In this document: positions 19,701 to 27,640 of the stretch, piece after piece
Position numbering within the stretch: the stretch's first letter is position 1
How the letters are laid out: every line of letters begins with the position of its first letter
DNA from: G963665185 sp963665185
Lineage (GTDB): Bacteria; Desulfobacterota; Desulfovibrionia; Desulfovibrionales; Desulfovibrionaceae
Direction of reading: 5' to 3'
NCBI GenBank assembly: GCA_963665185.2
Contig: CAXXPO010000015.1
Location: 1-64,000, forward strand
DNA length: 64,000 nucleotides
The notes under the pieces: model-generated
The model's database searches: none
Told to the model about the DNA's origin: nothing
Seen by the model: the letters and a program-made list of their open reading frames with translations, nothing else
Translations under genes and position numbers: made by a program

Positions 19701-20871
19701 TTTTGTCCGTGCCGGAGTTGTAGGTGGCTGCGGAGTCCATGGCCGGGTTGGGCATGGCCAGATGAAATCCCTTGCCGTACACGGACTGTTCATTGTCCGC
19801 GGTGTTGGGGCTGGTGGATTGCTGGTAGTAGTTGTCGCCCTGGTCGTTGGTGTAGCAGGCGATGAGCGGGTCGGCATAGACCGGGGTCTGCCGCGCGGTT
19901 CCGCCGGAAGGCAGGGCGTAGGGGTTGTACCAGGGCGTGGTGTTGTCCGCCCAGATCATGCCGCTGGCCCAGGAATGGATCCGGTAGGGTTTTGCCAGGG
20001 CGGTGGTGACTGCGAACTTGTCGTTGTTCACCGGAATGGGGCTGACGATGTCTGCTTTGGCGCAGCCGCAGTCGGGAGTGCTCAGAGGGTAACGGGAATC
20101 CGCCTGGCGCAATGTCTGGATGCGGCCCGCTCCCACGTCGATGCCCGTGCCGTTCAGGCTGTCCGGGCAGGTGTTGGTGTAGGTGAAGTACCGGGCGTTG
20201 GGATTGGTTCCGTTAAAGGGAATGATGGTGCTGGCATTGGCCGGGATGCTTTCCTCGTAGACGGCGACCGCCACCTGTCCCGCGCCTTTCAGGTCGGGCA
20301 CGACCACGGAAAAACCGTCGCTGGCCGTGGAATTGGCCGTGGCGTTGGTGCGTCCGCGGGCCTCCGGTCCGAACTGGGCGTAGTAGGTTCTGGTGCTGTC
20401 GAACTGGGTTCCGTCGATATGCACGGTTGCGCCGGGGACCCCGGTCAGCGGGGAAACCGCGATCCATTGGGGCGTGGGCTGCTCAAAGGTGATGGCGTTT
20501 TTGAGCACCACGGTGGCGGGCGGATTTGTCGAGCCGCCGGGAAACCACATGATGTGGATGTCGTGGGTGGCCTGGGTGCTGTTCACGGGGGCGGGATAGG
20601 CCACGATATGCCACTTTGTGCTGTCCGATTTGGCAGGGTCGAAACCGAAGACCGTGCTGCCGCTGACCGTGTCCGTGTCCAGGGTGATGTTGGGGGCGGG
20701 CGTGGAAACCAGGTCGGTTCCCGTGATATAGAAATCGCACGTTCCCGATCCCATGGGAAAGGTCGTGTTGCCGCTTGTGCCTGTCGGTCCTGCCGCGCAG
20801 GGCAGGGAAAGGAGCAAGACACAGCATATGGCCGTGAAGGTGCCGGCGATGGTCGTGACGAGTTTTCGCAT
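16738..20871 (-). CDS. Large secreted glycoside hydrolase, GH81-like (endo-beta-1,3-glucanase type)
   Basis: A 1377-aa exported protein with a signal peptide (cleavage after about LPCAAG). The N-terminal 250 residues are beta-rich; part (about 135-215, VSPLTGVPGATVHIDGTQF) looks like an IPT/Ig module. The remaining 1100 residues match the layout of GH81. They contain an N-terminal beta domain with KPYRIHSWASG and PWYNPYALPSGG. The LNDHQYTYGYPILAA segment corresponds to the NDHHFHYGY motif carrying the catalytic Asp. The SLTGHNANSPWEQVQAWAGILMWG segment corresponds to the family's Glu-containing helix. Only one of the usual paired acids (Glu in SPWEQ) is obvious. A fungal or algal beta-glucan substrate is inferred. 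It shares an operon with the BACON lipoprotein, 18 bases upstream. Confidence 0.6.
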   Translation of the reverse strand: MRKLVTTIAGTFTAICCVLLLSLPCAAGPTGTSGNTTFPMGSGTCDFYITGTDLVSTPAPNITLDTDTVSGSTVFGFDPAKSDSTKWHIVAYPAPVNSTQATHDIHIMWFPGGSTNPPATVVLKNAITFEQPTPQWIAVSPLTGVPGATVHIDGTQFDSTRTYYAQFGPEARGRTNATANSTASDGFSVVVPDLKGAGQVAVAVYEESIPANASTIIPFNGTNPNARYFTYTNTCPDSLNGTGIDVGAGRIQTLRQADSRYPLSTPDCGCAKADIVSPIPVNNDKFAVTTALAKPYRIHSWASGMIWADNTTPWYNPYALPSGGTARQTPVYADPLIACYTNDQGDNYYQQSTSPNTADNEQSVYGKGFHLAMPNPAMDSAATYNSGTDKNGYNQDCAVKNGADDTIQVGLSQMGVWRDTLVVYPTNGTLDPAAEPRYLPAAAKAHRQGDFDIEFVMDGPGFDAANPSTGEYLKMGLAQGSPFAQFTTYGTPGVMVAGVFPRVSPTDDFHGISAVKQYAVSGGGTLNYVILNQQVNSIGYAATGVGRQFTNWVSFALLWDPTTASLTTQNGTDGKSYLHLAFTTPAALNHFVVAGLPNQMANTKGVAYDPTLADNWLQNIAPYAFNYFTDSTVAYKVGKTLDGQPAQANHVNVYYTPSLQSVGPASSGKTVFLLQPMHYAEGFKDGRKRPLNWDGSFLSATGTVWADPLKTKYWINRGKLEAMAASSFDCTYVFPGILPGFPFIDASASRTSAAGKSYNLRQMAAAMIAQNYYLSEEEGTSSPATTAMDGNVPEDSYNVFKTFVRSAKMLPMLLHMQDINATVLGPDYHIGTPTTGKPFSGHNALAAFTDNLADAFAYYFGKSPRCSNGNKDSYYYSYYDPGTSHLLVYPATGAAGQWPTNLRTGGDCTPQIWDGYGTVTMLNDHQYTYGYPILAASILSMALKDPDMPSEIANQKKLINWWGKDNWGGIVDQMVMDIAYDPAVTSWYTTTGLSYPKMEWMDQWSGISWVDGFIQNSLTGHNANSPWEQVQAWAGILMWGQTTGRQDVTDLGIYLYTIGLYGLEAYRYNTLGTFVPDSLGDHRSDGTFLVKATQNFGPGGSRTDGTLPYFDEQTVTGKTMFDRQMSDTADGQKTMRVTYIFQSQLRADNTYNQTPIGQQYTSTYPIAPWSLAMTRDRDYMTVWAKAIANQNGKSRFTANYATNNNLLYALLGLDQTASWYQGNVENPLPVMDGGQLITSYNSSAFQFTQVSQASPYDWYWNKCTWSDIPGMPIWQKFAADNSTVVDKLSLYISNDKTLPEPLLDFYTFDKYGQPDFSIYATLNDGSLAPQAMAFNKNGKITCMAYNPDAASRKFNFNNSSGSVATLTVPGYSLGVSQ

Positions 20872-20889
20872 GTGTATGTTCCCCCTCTG

Positions 20890-21606
20890 TTATTGCGGAA
20901 ATTGCAAGGATGTTGTCAGGACGTAGAGCAGGTCGGCATTTTTCGTTTTGGTCGCAAAGACGTACCAGTCTGTTTTGTGGTTGAGCCAGATGGTTCCTTT
21001 GCATACGCCGTTCTGGTCCGGAACGGACTCCTGCATGTAGGCGTCGAGGCCATGAATGAGAGTGCGGCGGCGCAATTTGAAATGGGCGGCGTCGAGCGCG
21101 GCGTAGCTGGTTTCGATGGCGTTGAGGTCCACGTGTCCGGCATCGGAGCCGACCTTGAGTTCGAGCAGCTTGTCCGGGGATGCGTATGTCCATGCGCCCG
21201 GGGTGGTACCGGTCATGGTGTCGGGCAATTCAAAGGAGGCCGACCTGTACGTCACGGGAACCGCGCCGCTGCCTGCTGTCTGGACAATGCGCGCCTGTTG
21301 GCCCGCAATGGAGATGTTTGCCCGGCGGTCACCGGGAATGATGTTCCGGTCCACCTTCACCTGCATGGTCGTGCTGCCGGTTCCCGCATATCTGTCCAGG
21401 GTTACCCAGGTGCTGGGGCTGGTGGCGCTCCAGGATGTTCCGTCCGGCACATTGAGCGTCAGCGTGGTTTGGCCTCCGGATGAGTCGAAAGACGTTTGCC
21501 CGACGGCAAGGGGGGCGTCTTCCGATGACGAGTCGGAACCGCTGCCGCAGCCTGCGAAAATGGAAACAACCAGGGCAAGGAGGAAGAGTGCAGTGAAGGA
21601 ACGCAT
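20890..21606 (-). CDS. BACON-domain lipoprotein
   Basis: A 238-aa lipoprotein with signal MRSFTALFLLALVVSIFAGC. Residues about 30-105 form a BACON-like domain, with the pattern W.....W..L....G.G.......V..N......R...I.I.G and a closing VQTAG. BACON domains commonly accompany carbohydrate-active enzymes. The C-terminal 130 residues (VTYRSASFELPDTMTGTTPG onward) form a second, unrecognised domain. It is the first gene of a two-gene operon with the GH81-like hydrolase, so surface polysaccharide capture is the likely role (inference). ATG 21606 is chosen over 21660 because it begins the signal peptide. Confidence 0.7.
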   Translation of the reverse strand: MRSFTALFLLALVVSIFAGCGSGSDSSSEDAPLAVGQTSFDSSGGQTTLTLNVPDGTSWSATSPSTWVTLDRYAGTGSTTMQVKVDRNIIPGDRRANISIAGQQARIVQTAGSGAVPVTYRSASFELPDTMTGTTPGAWTYASPDKLLELKVGSDAGHVDLNAIETSYAALDAAHFKLRRRTLIHGLDAYMQESVPDQNGVCKGTIWLNHKTDWYVFATKTKNADLLYVLTTSLQFPQ

Positions 21607-22070
21607 GGTTTCTCCTGAACGATGGCTAAAGGGTGGCTGCAAAAAAAAGAGCATGCCCAACCGGAGAGAGCTGGAAAGACAGCGTCTTCACAAGGGGGGC
21701 CACCGTTGTTTCGGCCTGGAGAAGGCCGCGGAAAACGGGGGGAACGGTGCGCTGTTCATCTGGCAATGGGCTATGGGATCATTACACAAAACAGAGGCCG
21801 TGCAAAGATGAAAAGAAGGAGCGGCGGCATCTTTAGAAAAGGGAATCAAATAGAGAATATCTTATCTGTGGAAACCGGAACAGCGGCTAGGTTAAGAGGG
21901 GCCCGAGATTGCAGGGCAGTTTTTCAGGCTGGATTGAAATATCGCAACGGCGTGGCCGAAATCGCGGAACACGGACTTAAAAGAGCAGGAGATTGCGGGA
22001 CCACCAGCCCGCAGGCAGGAATTGCCGCACGCCGGCGCGATGTGTGGAGGCCGGCCTGGGAACGATGTTC
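21607..22070. other. Non-coding gap, about 460 bases
   Basis: No supported gene. It must contain the promoter of the BACON-GH81 operon and the end of the 22071 gene. A short stem (GCGGGACC..AGCCCGC region near 22000-22020) could be a terminator for the latter. I see nothing else. Confidence 0.4.
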
Positions 22071-22844
22071 CTACTCGTAGGCTTGGCGGATTTTGGTGAA
22101 AAACCCTTCGTCTCGCATGTCTTTCAGGTGCTTGTTGCATTCGTCGACAAGTTCGCGGGATACCTTTTTTTTCGAGAATGCCAGGTATGCCCTGGAAATG
22201 CTCAAAAGCAGGGGCGTTCCGTCCTGGAGGGAAGGCACTGTTTTGATTTCCCTGTCCACATCGAGTTTTTTGGCGGTGGACCAGAGCGGTCCGGCCTGCT
22301 CGATGATGATGTCCACCCGGTTGTTGAGCAGCTTGCGGATGTTGGATTCGATGCCCACGGTTGCTTCCACCCTGGCAAAGGTCGGGGTCGTGAGCAGGGA
22401 GGTGAGGCGGCGTCCGTAAAAGTAGTCTTGGTCGATGCCGACGGTCAGGTTGCCTGCCCCCGTGAGGTCCGGGTCGAGACGTATGTCGGACGTGGCCCGC
22501 TGGAACGCGAAATAACGCTCCTCGTAGATCGGGGTCGCGGGGTAGCGCAGATATTGGGAGCGCTCGGCCGTGAAGGCCGCGTCGATGATGCCGTCCGCCT
22601 GGCCGGACCGGACCATGGCCAATGCCCGGCTCCAGGGGACGATATGGATTTCAACGGAATATCCCAGGCGACGCAGCGCCTCTTTGGAGATCACCGCGTT
22701 GAATCCCCCGGCCTGTCCGTCCGGCATGGCGAAGGTCATGGGCGGATTCTGCAGGGCGACGAGCAACATGTGCTTTTCCGCACGGGCCGGGCCACAGCAG
22801 AGAAACATGGCAGCAAGCAGGATGATGGAAGTGAATGTCCTCAT
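22071..22844 (-). CDS. Periplasmic solute-binding protein family 3
   Basis: A 257-aa exported amino-acid-type binding protein (SBP_bac_3 fold). The signal peptide ends near GPARAEK. The ligand-binding lobe begins LLVALQNPPMTFAMPDGQAGGFNAVISKEALRRLG, followed by the hinge region and the DIIIEQ segment. It lies 136 bases downstream of the amino-acid ABC ATPase on the same strand. It is either an accessory receptor of that transporter or an independent sensor-like protein. It lacks the conserved Asp-Arg arrangement I would want before naming a ligand. Confidence 0.75.
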   Translation of the reverse strand: MRTFTSIILLAAMFLCCGPARAEKHMLLVALQNPPMTFAMPDGQAGGFNAVISKEALRRLGYSVEIHIVPWSRALAMVRSGQADGIIDAAFTAERSQYLRYPATPIYEERYFAFQRATSDIRLDPDLTGAGNLTVGIDQDYFYGRRLTSLLTTPTFARVEATVGIESNIRKLLNNRVDIIIEQAGPLWSTAKKLDVDREIKTVPSLQDGTPLLLSISRAYLAFSKKKVSRELVDECNKHLKDMRDEGFFTKIRQAYE

Positions 22845-22980
22845 ATTCGGGAATGTAGCCTAAACATATCCTTCTGGGTAGGGTAAAAAAGAATCAGGCG
22901 GTTGCCATGGGATGGAGGGAGTGGGGCGTTCCCCGGTCATTCCGGCCGGAAAACGCCCCTGAAGTCCGATGATCGGGGAA

Positions 22981-23715
22981 TCAGAGAATCTGGCTCAAAA
23001 AAAGCTTGGAGCGTTCGTCCTGGGGGTTGTCGAAGAATTCGTCCGGGGTGTTTATCTCCAGAATCCTTCCATGGTCCATGAAGACGACGCGGTCGGCCAC
23101 TTCACGGGCGAAGCCCATTTCATGGGTGACCACGACCATGGTCATGCCTTCCATGGCCAGTTTCTTCATGACGTCCAGAACTTCGCCGACCATTTCCGGG
23201 TCCAGCGCGGAGGTCGGTTCGTCGAAGAGCATGACCTTGGGGTCCATGGCCAGGGAACGGGCAATGGCCACCCGCTGCTGCTGTCCGCCCGAAAGCTGCT
23301 CCGGATAGCCGTTGAATTTTTCCGCAATGCCCACTTTTTCCAGCAGGGCCATGCCTTTTTCCCTGGCGGCCTTTTTGCCGCGCTTGCGCACGGTCAGCTG
23401 GGCCATGGTCAGATTTTCCAGGACCGTCTTGTGAGGAAAGAGGTTGAAGCTCTGGAAAACCATGCCCACCTCCGCCCGGATGGCGTTGATGTCGCAGCCG
23501 GGCGCGAGGATGTCCGTGCCCTCGATCTGGATGCTTCCTTCGTCCGCGTATTCCAGGCGGTTGAGGCAGCGCAGGAACGTGGATTTCCCCGATCCCGAAG
23601 GACCGATGATGACGACCACCTCGCTGGCCTTCACGTCCAGGGAGACGTCTTTCAGGGCTTCGAGTTTTTCCGGGACATAAAAGTATTTGCAGACGTTTTC
23701 TGCGCGAATCATCAT
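22981..23715 (-). CDS. Polar amino-acid ABC transporter ATP-binding protein
   Basis: The GlnQ/HisP-type ATPase (244 aa) that powers amino-acid import. It has Walker A GPSGSGKST near residue 38, a Q-loop region VGMVFQSFNLFPHKT, the signature LSGGQQQRVAIARSL, Walker B VMLFDEPTSALDP and the switch His in VVVTHEMGFA. The start codon overlaps the permease stop (23712-23715), so the two are translationally coupled. Confidence 0.93.
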   Translation of the reverse strand: MMIRAENVCKYFYVPEKLEALKDVSLDVKASEVVVIIGPSGSGKSTFLRCLNRLEYADEGSIQIEGTDILAPGCDINAIRAEVGMVFQSFNLFPHKTVLENLTMAQLTVRKRGKKAAREKGMALLEKVGIAEKFNGYPEQLSGGQQQRVAIARSLAMDPKVMLFDEPTSALDPEMVGEVLDVMKKLAMEGMTMVVVTHEMGFAREVADRVVFMDHGRILEINTPDEFFDNPQDERSKLFLSQIL

Positions 23716-24722
23716 CGGATCACCGCCCTGCGTTCGAGGTACTGGACAAAGACGGACAATGTGAAGGTCAGCACCAGATAGAGCAGGGCGCAGACGATCC
23801 ACATCTCAAAGGGTTGCAGGCTGGAGGTCACGATTTCGCGCGTGGCCTTGGTCAGTTCGCGGATGGCGATGACGCCCAACAGCGAGGAGTCCTTGATGAG
23901 GCTGATGAACTGCCCGGCCAAAGGGGGCATGATGCGCCGGAACGCCTGGGGCAGGATGACCTTGCGCATAGCCTGCGCATTGGACATGCCCAGGGAGCGG
24001 GCCGCTTCCATCTGGCCCCGGTGTACGGACTGGATGCCCGCCCGGACGATTTCCGCGGTGTACGCGCCCGTGAAAATGGCCAGGGCGATGACTCCGTACC
24101 ACAGCGGCGGAATGTGCCCGATGCCGTACTTGTCCAGTATGGAATTGATGAGCGTTCCCATCACGAAATACCACAGAAAAATCTGCACCAGCAATGGCGA
24201 ACCGCGGATAAGCTCGATGTAGGTTATGGACATCCAGCGGAAGCAGGGGTTGCGGGAAATGCGCATGAGCCCGGTGAGCACCCCCAGGACAATGCCGAAG
24301 ATGATGGCGATGAAGCTGACCTTGAGCGTGATCCACAAGCCCTGGAGCATGATGCCCGGCTCGCTGACCTTGTATGATCCCAGGATGTCGCCGGGCGAAA
24401 CCATGTCGCCTTCGGACACCATGTTTTCGCCTTTGTGCAGGTCGTAGGTTTCCTGGTCGGCAGGTCCGCTTACCGTAACGTAGTTTGCGCCCTTTTTGCT
24501 GAAAATCGACGATACGTCGCCTTGGATTTCAGCCCGTACGTCCACGGTGTGCTCATTCCAGAAATATTGGGGTACGCGGTTCCAGCGCCAGATGTATTCG
24601 ACGGACTCGCTGGCCGCCCATATGGTGAACAGGCCGCCGATGATGAGCAGAAAGAAGACGGCCTTCCACATGGCGTACCACATGGGGCTTCTTGGGCGGT
24701 CCAGTCCTGAGCGTTGTCTCAT
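23712..24722 (-). CDS. Polar amino-acid ABC transporter permease with extended N-terminus
   Basis: A HisM/GlnP-type membrane permease (336 aa; about 100 longer than usual). The C-terminal 220 residues carry the standard domain (ILGSYKVSEPGIMLQGLWITLKVSFIAI through IRGSPLLVQIFLWYF) and the EAA loop EAARSLGMSNAQAMRKVILPQA. The extra N-terminal part has its own membrane helix (about 15-37) and a 75-residue hydrophilic, probably periplasmic segment. It is coupled to the ATPase gene. It lies 276 bases from the binding-protein gene upstream, with terminator-like hairpins between. Confidence 0.9.
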   Translation of the reverse strand: MRQRSGLDRPRSPMWYAMWKAVFFLLIIGGLFTIWAASESVEYIWRWNRVPQYFWNEHTVDVRAEIQGDVSSIFSKKGANYVTVSGPADQETYDLHKGENMVSEGDMVSPGDILGSYKVSEPGIMLQGLWITLKVSFIAIIFGIVLGVLTGLMRISRNPCFRWMSITYIELIRGSPLLVQIFLWYFVMGTLINSILDKYGIGHIPPLWYGVIALAIFTGAYTAEIVRAGIQSVHRGQMEAARSLGMSNAQAMRKVILPQAFRRIMPPLAGQFISLIKDSSLLGVIAIRELTKATREIVTSSLQPFEMWIVCALLYLVLTFTLSVFVQYLERRAVIR

Positions 24723-24788
24723 GTTGCTCGCACCTTGAAGGTTGATGGATTTGTTCTGTCGTGCAGGGGTTGGCTATCGGAAATGGAA

Positions 24789-24807
24789 CCGGGGCGCAAG
24801 GCCCCGG
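24789..24807. terminator. CCGGGGC-GCAAG-GCCCCGG hairpin upstream of the permease
   Basis: Near-identical to the hairpin at 24961-24979, including the flanking GGTCGG. It sits between the binding-protein and permease genes and may act as a partial terminator, making binding protein more abundant than permease (inference). Confidence 0.55.
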
Positions 24808-24844
24808 TCGGGCTGCCGACAAAGGCCCGACAGCTGCGTTGCTT

Positions 24845-24897
24845 TAAAAAATTCAAACGCTCGCGTATCAGGAAATACGCGTCGCCCTTGAATTTTT
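24845..24897. repeat. AAAAATTCAA...TTGAATTTTT inverted repeat element
   Basis: The arms at about 24846-24855 and 24888-24896 enclose GCGTATCAGGAAATACGCGTCGCC. The AATACGCGTCG core is shared with 3467-3516. The flanking sequence TTTCTCAACAGCCTG resembles the AACAGCCTG near 25871. Confidence 0.55.
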
Positions 24898-24960
24898 CTC
24901 GCGCCTTGCTTTCAAACCTTTCTCAACAGCCTGTCAAATTGTACTTTGCAATCAATCCGA

Positions 24961-24979
24961 CCGGGGCGCAAGGCCCCGG
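24961..24979 (-). terminator. Hairpin after the amino-acid binding-protein gene
   Basis: CCGGGGC pairs with GCCCCGG, 20 bases past the stop of 24999-25826 on the minus strand. Duplicated at 24789-24807. Confidence 0.6.
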
Positions 24980-24998
24980 TCGGATCATGTCGAATGGT

Positions 24999-25826
24999 TT
25001 ATTGCACCTGGCCGAGCCAGGCGTCGGACTTCATCCACTTGTCGTAGATGCGCTCGTAGCGGCCGTCGTTCTTGATCTGGCGCAGGAAGTTGTTCAGGTA
25101 GTTCAGGAAGTCGGGATCGCCCTTGCGGACACCGAAAGCCAGAGGTTCGTAGGTGAAGGGGGCGTCCAGGTGGACCAGCTTGTCCTTGCCCTGCTGCGCC
25201 TTGAACAGCACGTTGAAGGGGAAGTCGTAGACCCAGGCGTCGGCCCGGCCGTTGAGGACTTCCAGGGCGCCGTCGGCTTCCTTGTCAAAGGACTTGTAGG
25301 TGGCCTTGGGGATCATGCGTTTGGCAGCCTGCTCGCCAGTGGTGCCCAGACGGGAGACCACGGTGTACAGGGAGCTGTTCAGGTCGCGGTAGGATTTGAT
25401 CTTCTGCGCATGCTTCTGGGGAATGAGAATGGTCTGTCCGACCACGATGTAGGGATCGGCGAAGTTGATCTTCAGGTTGCGCTCCTGGTTCACGGTCATG
25501 CCCGAAATGATGATGTCGAACTTGTCCGTGAGCAGGGCGGGGATCATACCGTCGAAGTCGGTGTTCACGGGCACGAACTTCACGCCCATGGATTTGGCCA
25601 GCTCCTTTGCCAGGTCGATGTCGAAACCCACGTAGTTGCCTTTCGTGTCGGTCATTTCAAAGGGAAGGTATCCCGCATCGAAGCCGACGCGCAGTTCCCC
25701 GCGCTTGAGAATGGATTCCACAGTGGATTTCTTTGCCAGTTCAATGTCGTCGGCCAGCGCGCCGGAGACGAGAAGCAACCCGGCAAGCAGGGCCAGAACG
25801 ACTGTCCGCATGGTTTTGATGAACAT
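24999..25826 (-). CDS. Amino-acid ABC transporter periplasmic binding protein
   Basis: The receptor of the amino-acid importer (275 aa). The signal peptide ends at about VSGALADD. The family 3 fold is clear: ILKRGELRVGFDAGYLPFEMTDTKGNYVGFDIDLAKELAKSMG, DFDGMIPALLTDKFDIIISGMTVNQERNLKINFADPY, and a C-terminal LAFGVRKGDPDFLNYLN. ATG 25826 has GGAGGATAAA upstream. It precedes the permease and ATPase genes on the same strand. Ligand (glutamine or another polar amino acid) not assignable. Confidence 0.92.
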   Translation of the reverse strand: MFIKTMRTVVLALLAGLLLVSGALADDIELAKKSTVESILKRGELRVGFDAGYLPFEMTDTKGNYVGFDIDLAKELAKSMGVKFVPVNTDFDGMIPALLTDKFDIIISGMTVNQERNLKINFADPYIVVGQTILIPQKHAQKIKSYRDLNSSLYTVVSRLGTTGEQAAKRMIPKATYKSFDKEADGALEVLNGRADAWVYDFPFNVLFKAQQGKDKLVHLDAPFTYEPLAFGVRKGDPDFLNYLNNFLRQIKNDGRYERIYDKWMKSDAWLGQVQ

Positions 25827-25879
25827 TTTATCCTCCATATTGATTTTTTCAGAGAGGCGGGCCGTTGAAAAACAGCCTG

Positions 25880-26056
25880 CTAGTATTTTCCCTCTGTAAG
25901 CACCTCGTTGATGACCATCTCCACCTTGCAGTCTTCGCATTTGGGAATGGTCTCTTCCGGGAGGGCGATGATCTGGGTGCGTCGGCATATGGGGCAGACA
26001 ACCTGGACAAACTCCCGTTCGTACCGGTCTGCAATGTGTTTTTTCCGATCGGCCAT
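25880..26056 (-). CDS. Small zinc-ribbon protein (58 aa)
   Basis: Reading the minus strand gives MADRKKHIADRYERE, then VVCPICRRTQ and IPKCEDCKVEM, ending in EVLTEGKY. CPIC and CEDC form a two-knuckle zinc ribbon, so a structural zinc site and nucleic-acid or protein contact are likely. It is too short for most gene lists. It lies 53 bases upstream of the amino-acid binding-protein gene in the same direction and divergent from the sigma-54 regulator. The role is unknown. Confidence 0.75.
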   Translation of the reverse strand: MADRKKHIADRYEREFVQVVCPICRRTQIIALPEETIPKCEDCKVEMVINEVLTEGKY

Positions 26057-26233
26057 GTTTTTTTGCTCCGATAAAAATCGTATGTGTGTCGATTCGGCGG
26101 CGAAAGTACACTTTATTTGCGCAAAAAGACATGAAAATCAAGGGGCCGCTCCTGTCTGGAAAAGTATTCCGTGAAGAGGTATACCTTGTCATGGCCGCAA
26201 AAAGTGAGGGAACCGACAGGAGCAGGAACGCGC

Positions 26234-27640
26234 ATGAGTGAAAAACGATTGCTGGTGGTGGACGACGAACCGGGGCACCGCCTGATGGTAAGGGCGGTAA
26301 TGGCGGAACGGGGCTGGCACGTGACCGAGGCTGAAGACGGAGAGCAGGCCTTGTCGTTCGTGGCTTCGGGGCTGTCTCCCCTGCCCGATGTGGTCCTGCT
26401 GGACATGAAGATGCCCGGCATGGACGGGCTGGAAGTCCTGCGCCATCTGCGGCAGGCGTATCCGGCCGTGCCTGTGGTCATGCTCACGGCGTTCGGTTCG
26501 GTGGGGCCGGCTGTCGAGGCCATGAAGCAGGGGGCCTTCGACTACCTGACCAAGCCCGCCGACAACGACGAGCTGGAAACCGTGCTGCTCAAGGCCGCGC
26601 AGTACGGTGCGCTTCTGGCGGAAAACGAAAGTTTGAAATCCCGCGTCGTGGACCAGGAGCAGGGACCGCGCATCATAGGGCAGAGTCCGTCCATCTGCGA
26701 GATGAGCGAGCTGATAGCCCAGGCCGCGCCGACCGAGGCCCGTGTTCTTATTCTCGGGGAGTCCGGCACGGGCAAGGAGCTGGTGGCGGAGAAGATCCAC
26801 GCCCAGTCCCTGCGCAAGGATGGGCCGCTCATCAAGGTGAATTGCGCGGCATTGCCGGGCGAACTCCTGGAAAGCGAACTTTTCGGCTATGTGAAGGGCG
26901 CTTTCACCGGCGCGGTCAAGGACAAGCCCGGACGGTTCCAGCTGGCGTCCGGGGGCACGCTTTTTCTGGATGAGATAGGCGAGATGCCCCAGTCCCTTCA
27001 GGCCAAGCTGTTGCGCGTATTGCAGGAAGGGCTGGTGGAGCCTCTCGGGGGGATAAAGCCCGTGGTTGTGGACGTGCGCGTTCTGGCCGCGACCAACCGC
27101 GACCTGCGCAAGGAGATCGCTGCCAACAATTTTCGGGAGGACCTCTATTTCCGGCTCAATGTCCTGGAAATCCGTATTCCTCCGCTCCGCCAGCGCAAGA
27201 TGGACATTCCCCTGCTGACCAGCTTTCTGTTGCGCCGTCTGGCCGTGAAAAACCACATGGACGTGCGTTCCGTTTCCCCGGAATTCCTCGAGATACTCTC
27301 GCAATACGATTGGCCGGGAAATGTGCGCGAACTGGAAAACGTGCTGGAGCGGACACTGGTGCTGGCCCGTTCGGACATGCTTACGCCCGACCTGTTGCCC
27401 CCCGGGCTCCATGACACCATCGCAAGGCTCGCGGCCGGGGACTCCGGATCCTTTGCAAACGCCCCCCGGTTCTTCTCAGACCCGCCTTCCGTCGCCTCCT
27501 TTGACGAGGCGGAAAAGCAGACCCTGGAAAACGCCCTGCAATCCACCGGAGGACACAGGGAGAAAACCGCCGATCTGCTGGGCATCAGCCGCAGGACGTT
27601 GCAGTACAAGCTTAAAAAATACGGGCTGACCAGGCGGTAG
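26234..27640 (+). CDS. Sigma-54-dependent response regulator (ZraR/HydG type)
   Basis: A 468-aa activator. The receiver has phospho-acceptor D57 in LLDMKMPGMDG and Lys in LTKPAD. The AAA+ domain has GESGTGKE, a complete GYVKGAFTGA, GGTLFLDEIGE and DWPGNVRELEN. The C-terminal Fis helix-turn-helix reads HREKTADLLGISRRTLQYKLKKYG. ATG 26234 lies upstream of MSEKRLLVVDDEP. No histidine kinase is adjacent, so its partner is elsewhere. By position it is divergent from the zinc-ribbon and amino-acid transporter genes. Confidence 0.92.
   Translation: MSEKRLLVVDDEPGHRLMVRAVMAERGWHVTEAEDGEQALSFVASGLSPLPDVVLLDMKMPGMDGLEVLRHLRQAYPAVPVVMLTAFGSVGPAVEAMKQGAFDYLTKPADNDELETVLLKAAQYGALLAENESLKSRVVDQEQGPRIIGQSPSICEMSELIAQAAPTEARVLILGESGTGKELVAEKIHAQSLRKDGPLIKVNCAALPGELLESELFGYVKGAFTGAVKDKPGRFQLASGGTLFLDEIGEMPQSLQAKLLRVLQEGLVEPLGGIKPVVVDVRVLAATNRDLRKEIAANNFREDLYFRLNVLEIRIPPLRQRKMDIPLLTSFLLRRLAVKNHMDVRSVSPEFLEILSQYDWPGNVRELENVLERTLVLARSDMLTPDLLPPGLHDTIARLAAGDSGSFANAPRFFSDPPSVASFDEAEKQTLENALQSTGGHREKTADLLGISRRTLQYKLKKYGLTRR

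Noticed and set aside
18346..21483. Long plus-strand open frame (over 1000 codons) opposite the GH81-like gene
   Set aside because: It is antisense to a gene with a signal peptide and family motifs. The frame is Gly/Val/Arg-rich without any domain and has no ribosome site, as expected from codon bias.
25827..26192. N-terminal extension of the amino-acid binding protein
   Set aside because: The signal peptide begins at 25826 with a good ribosome site. The extension overlaps the zinc-ribbon gene in another frame.
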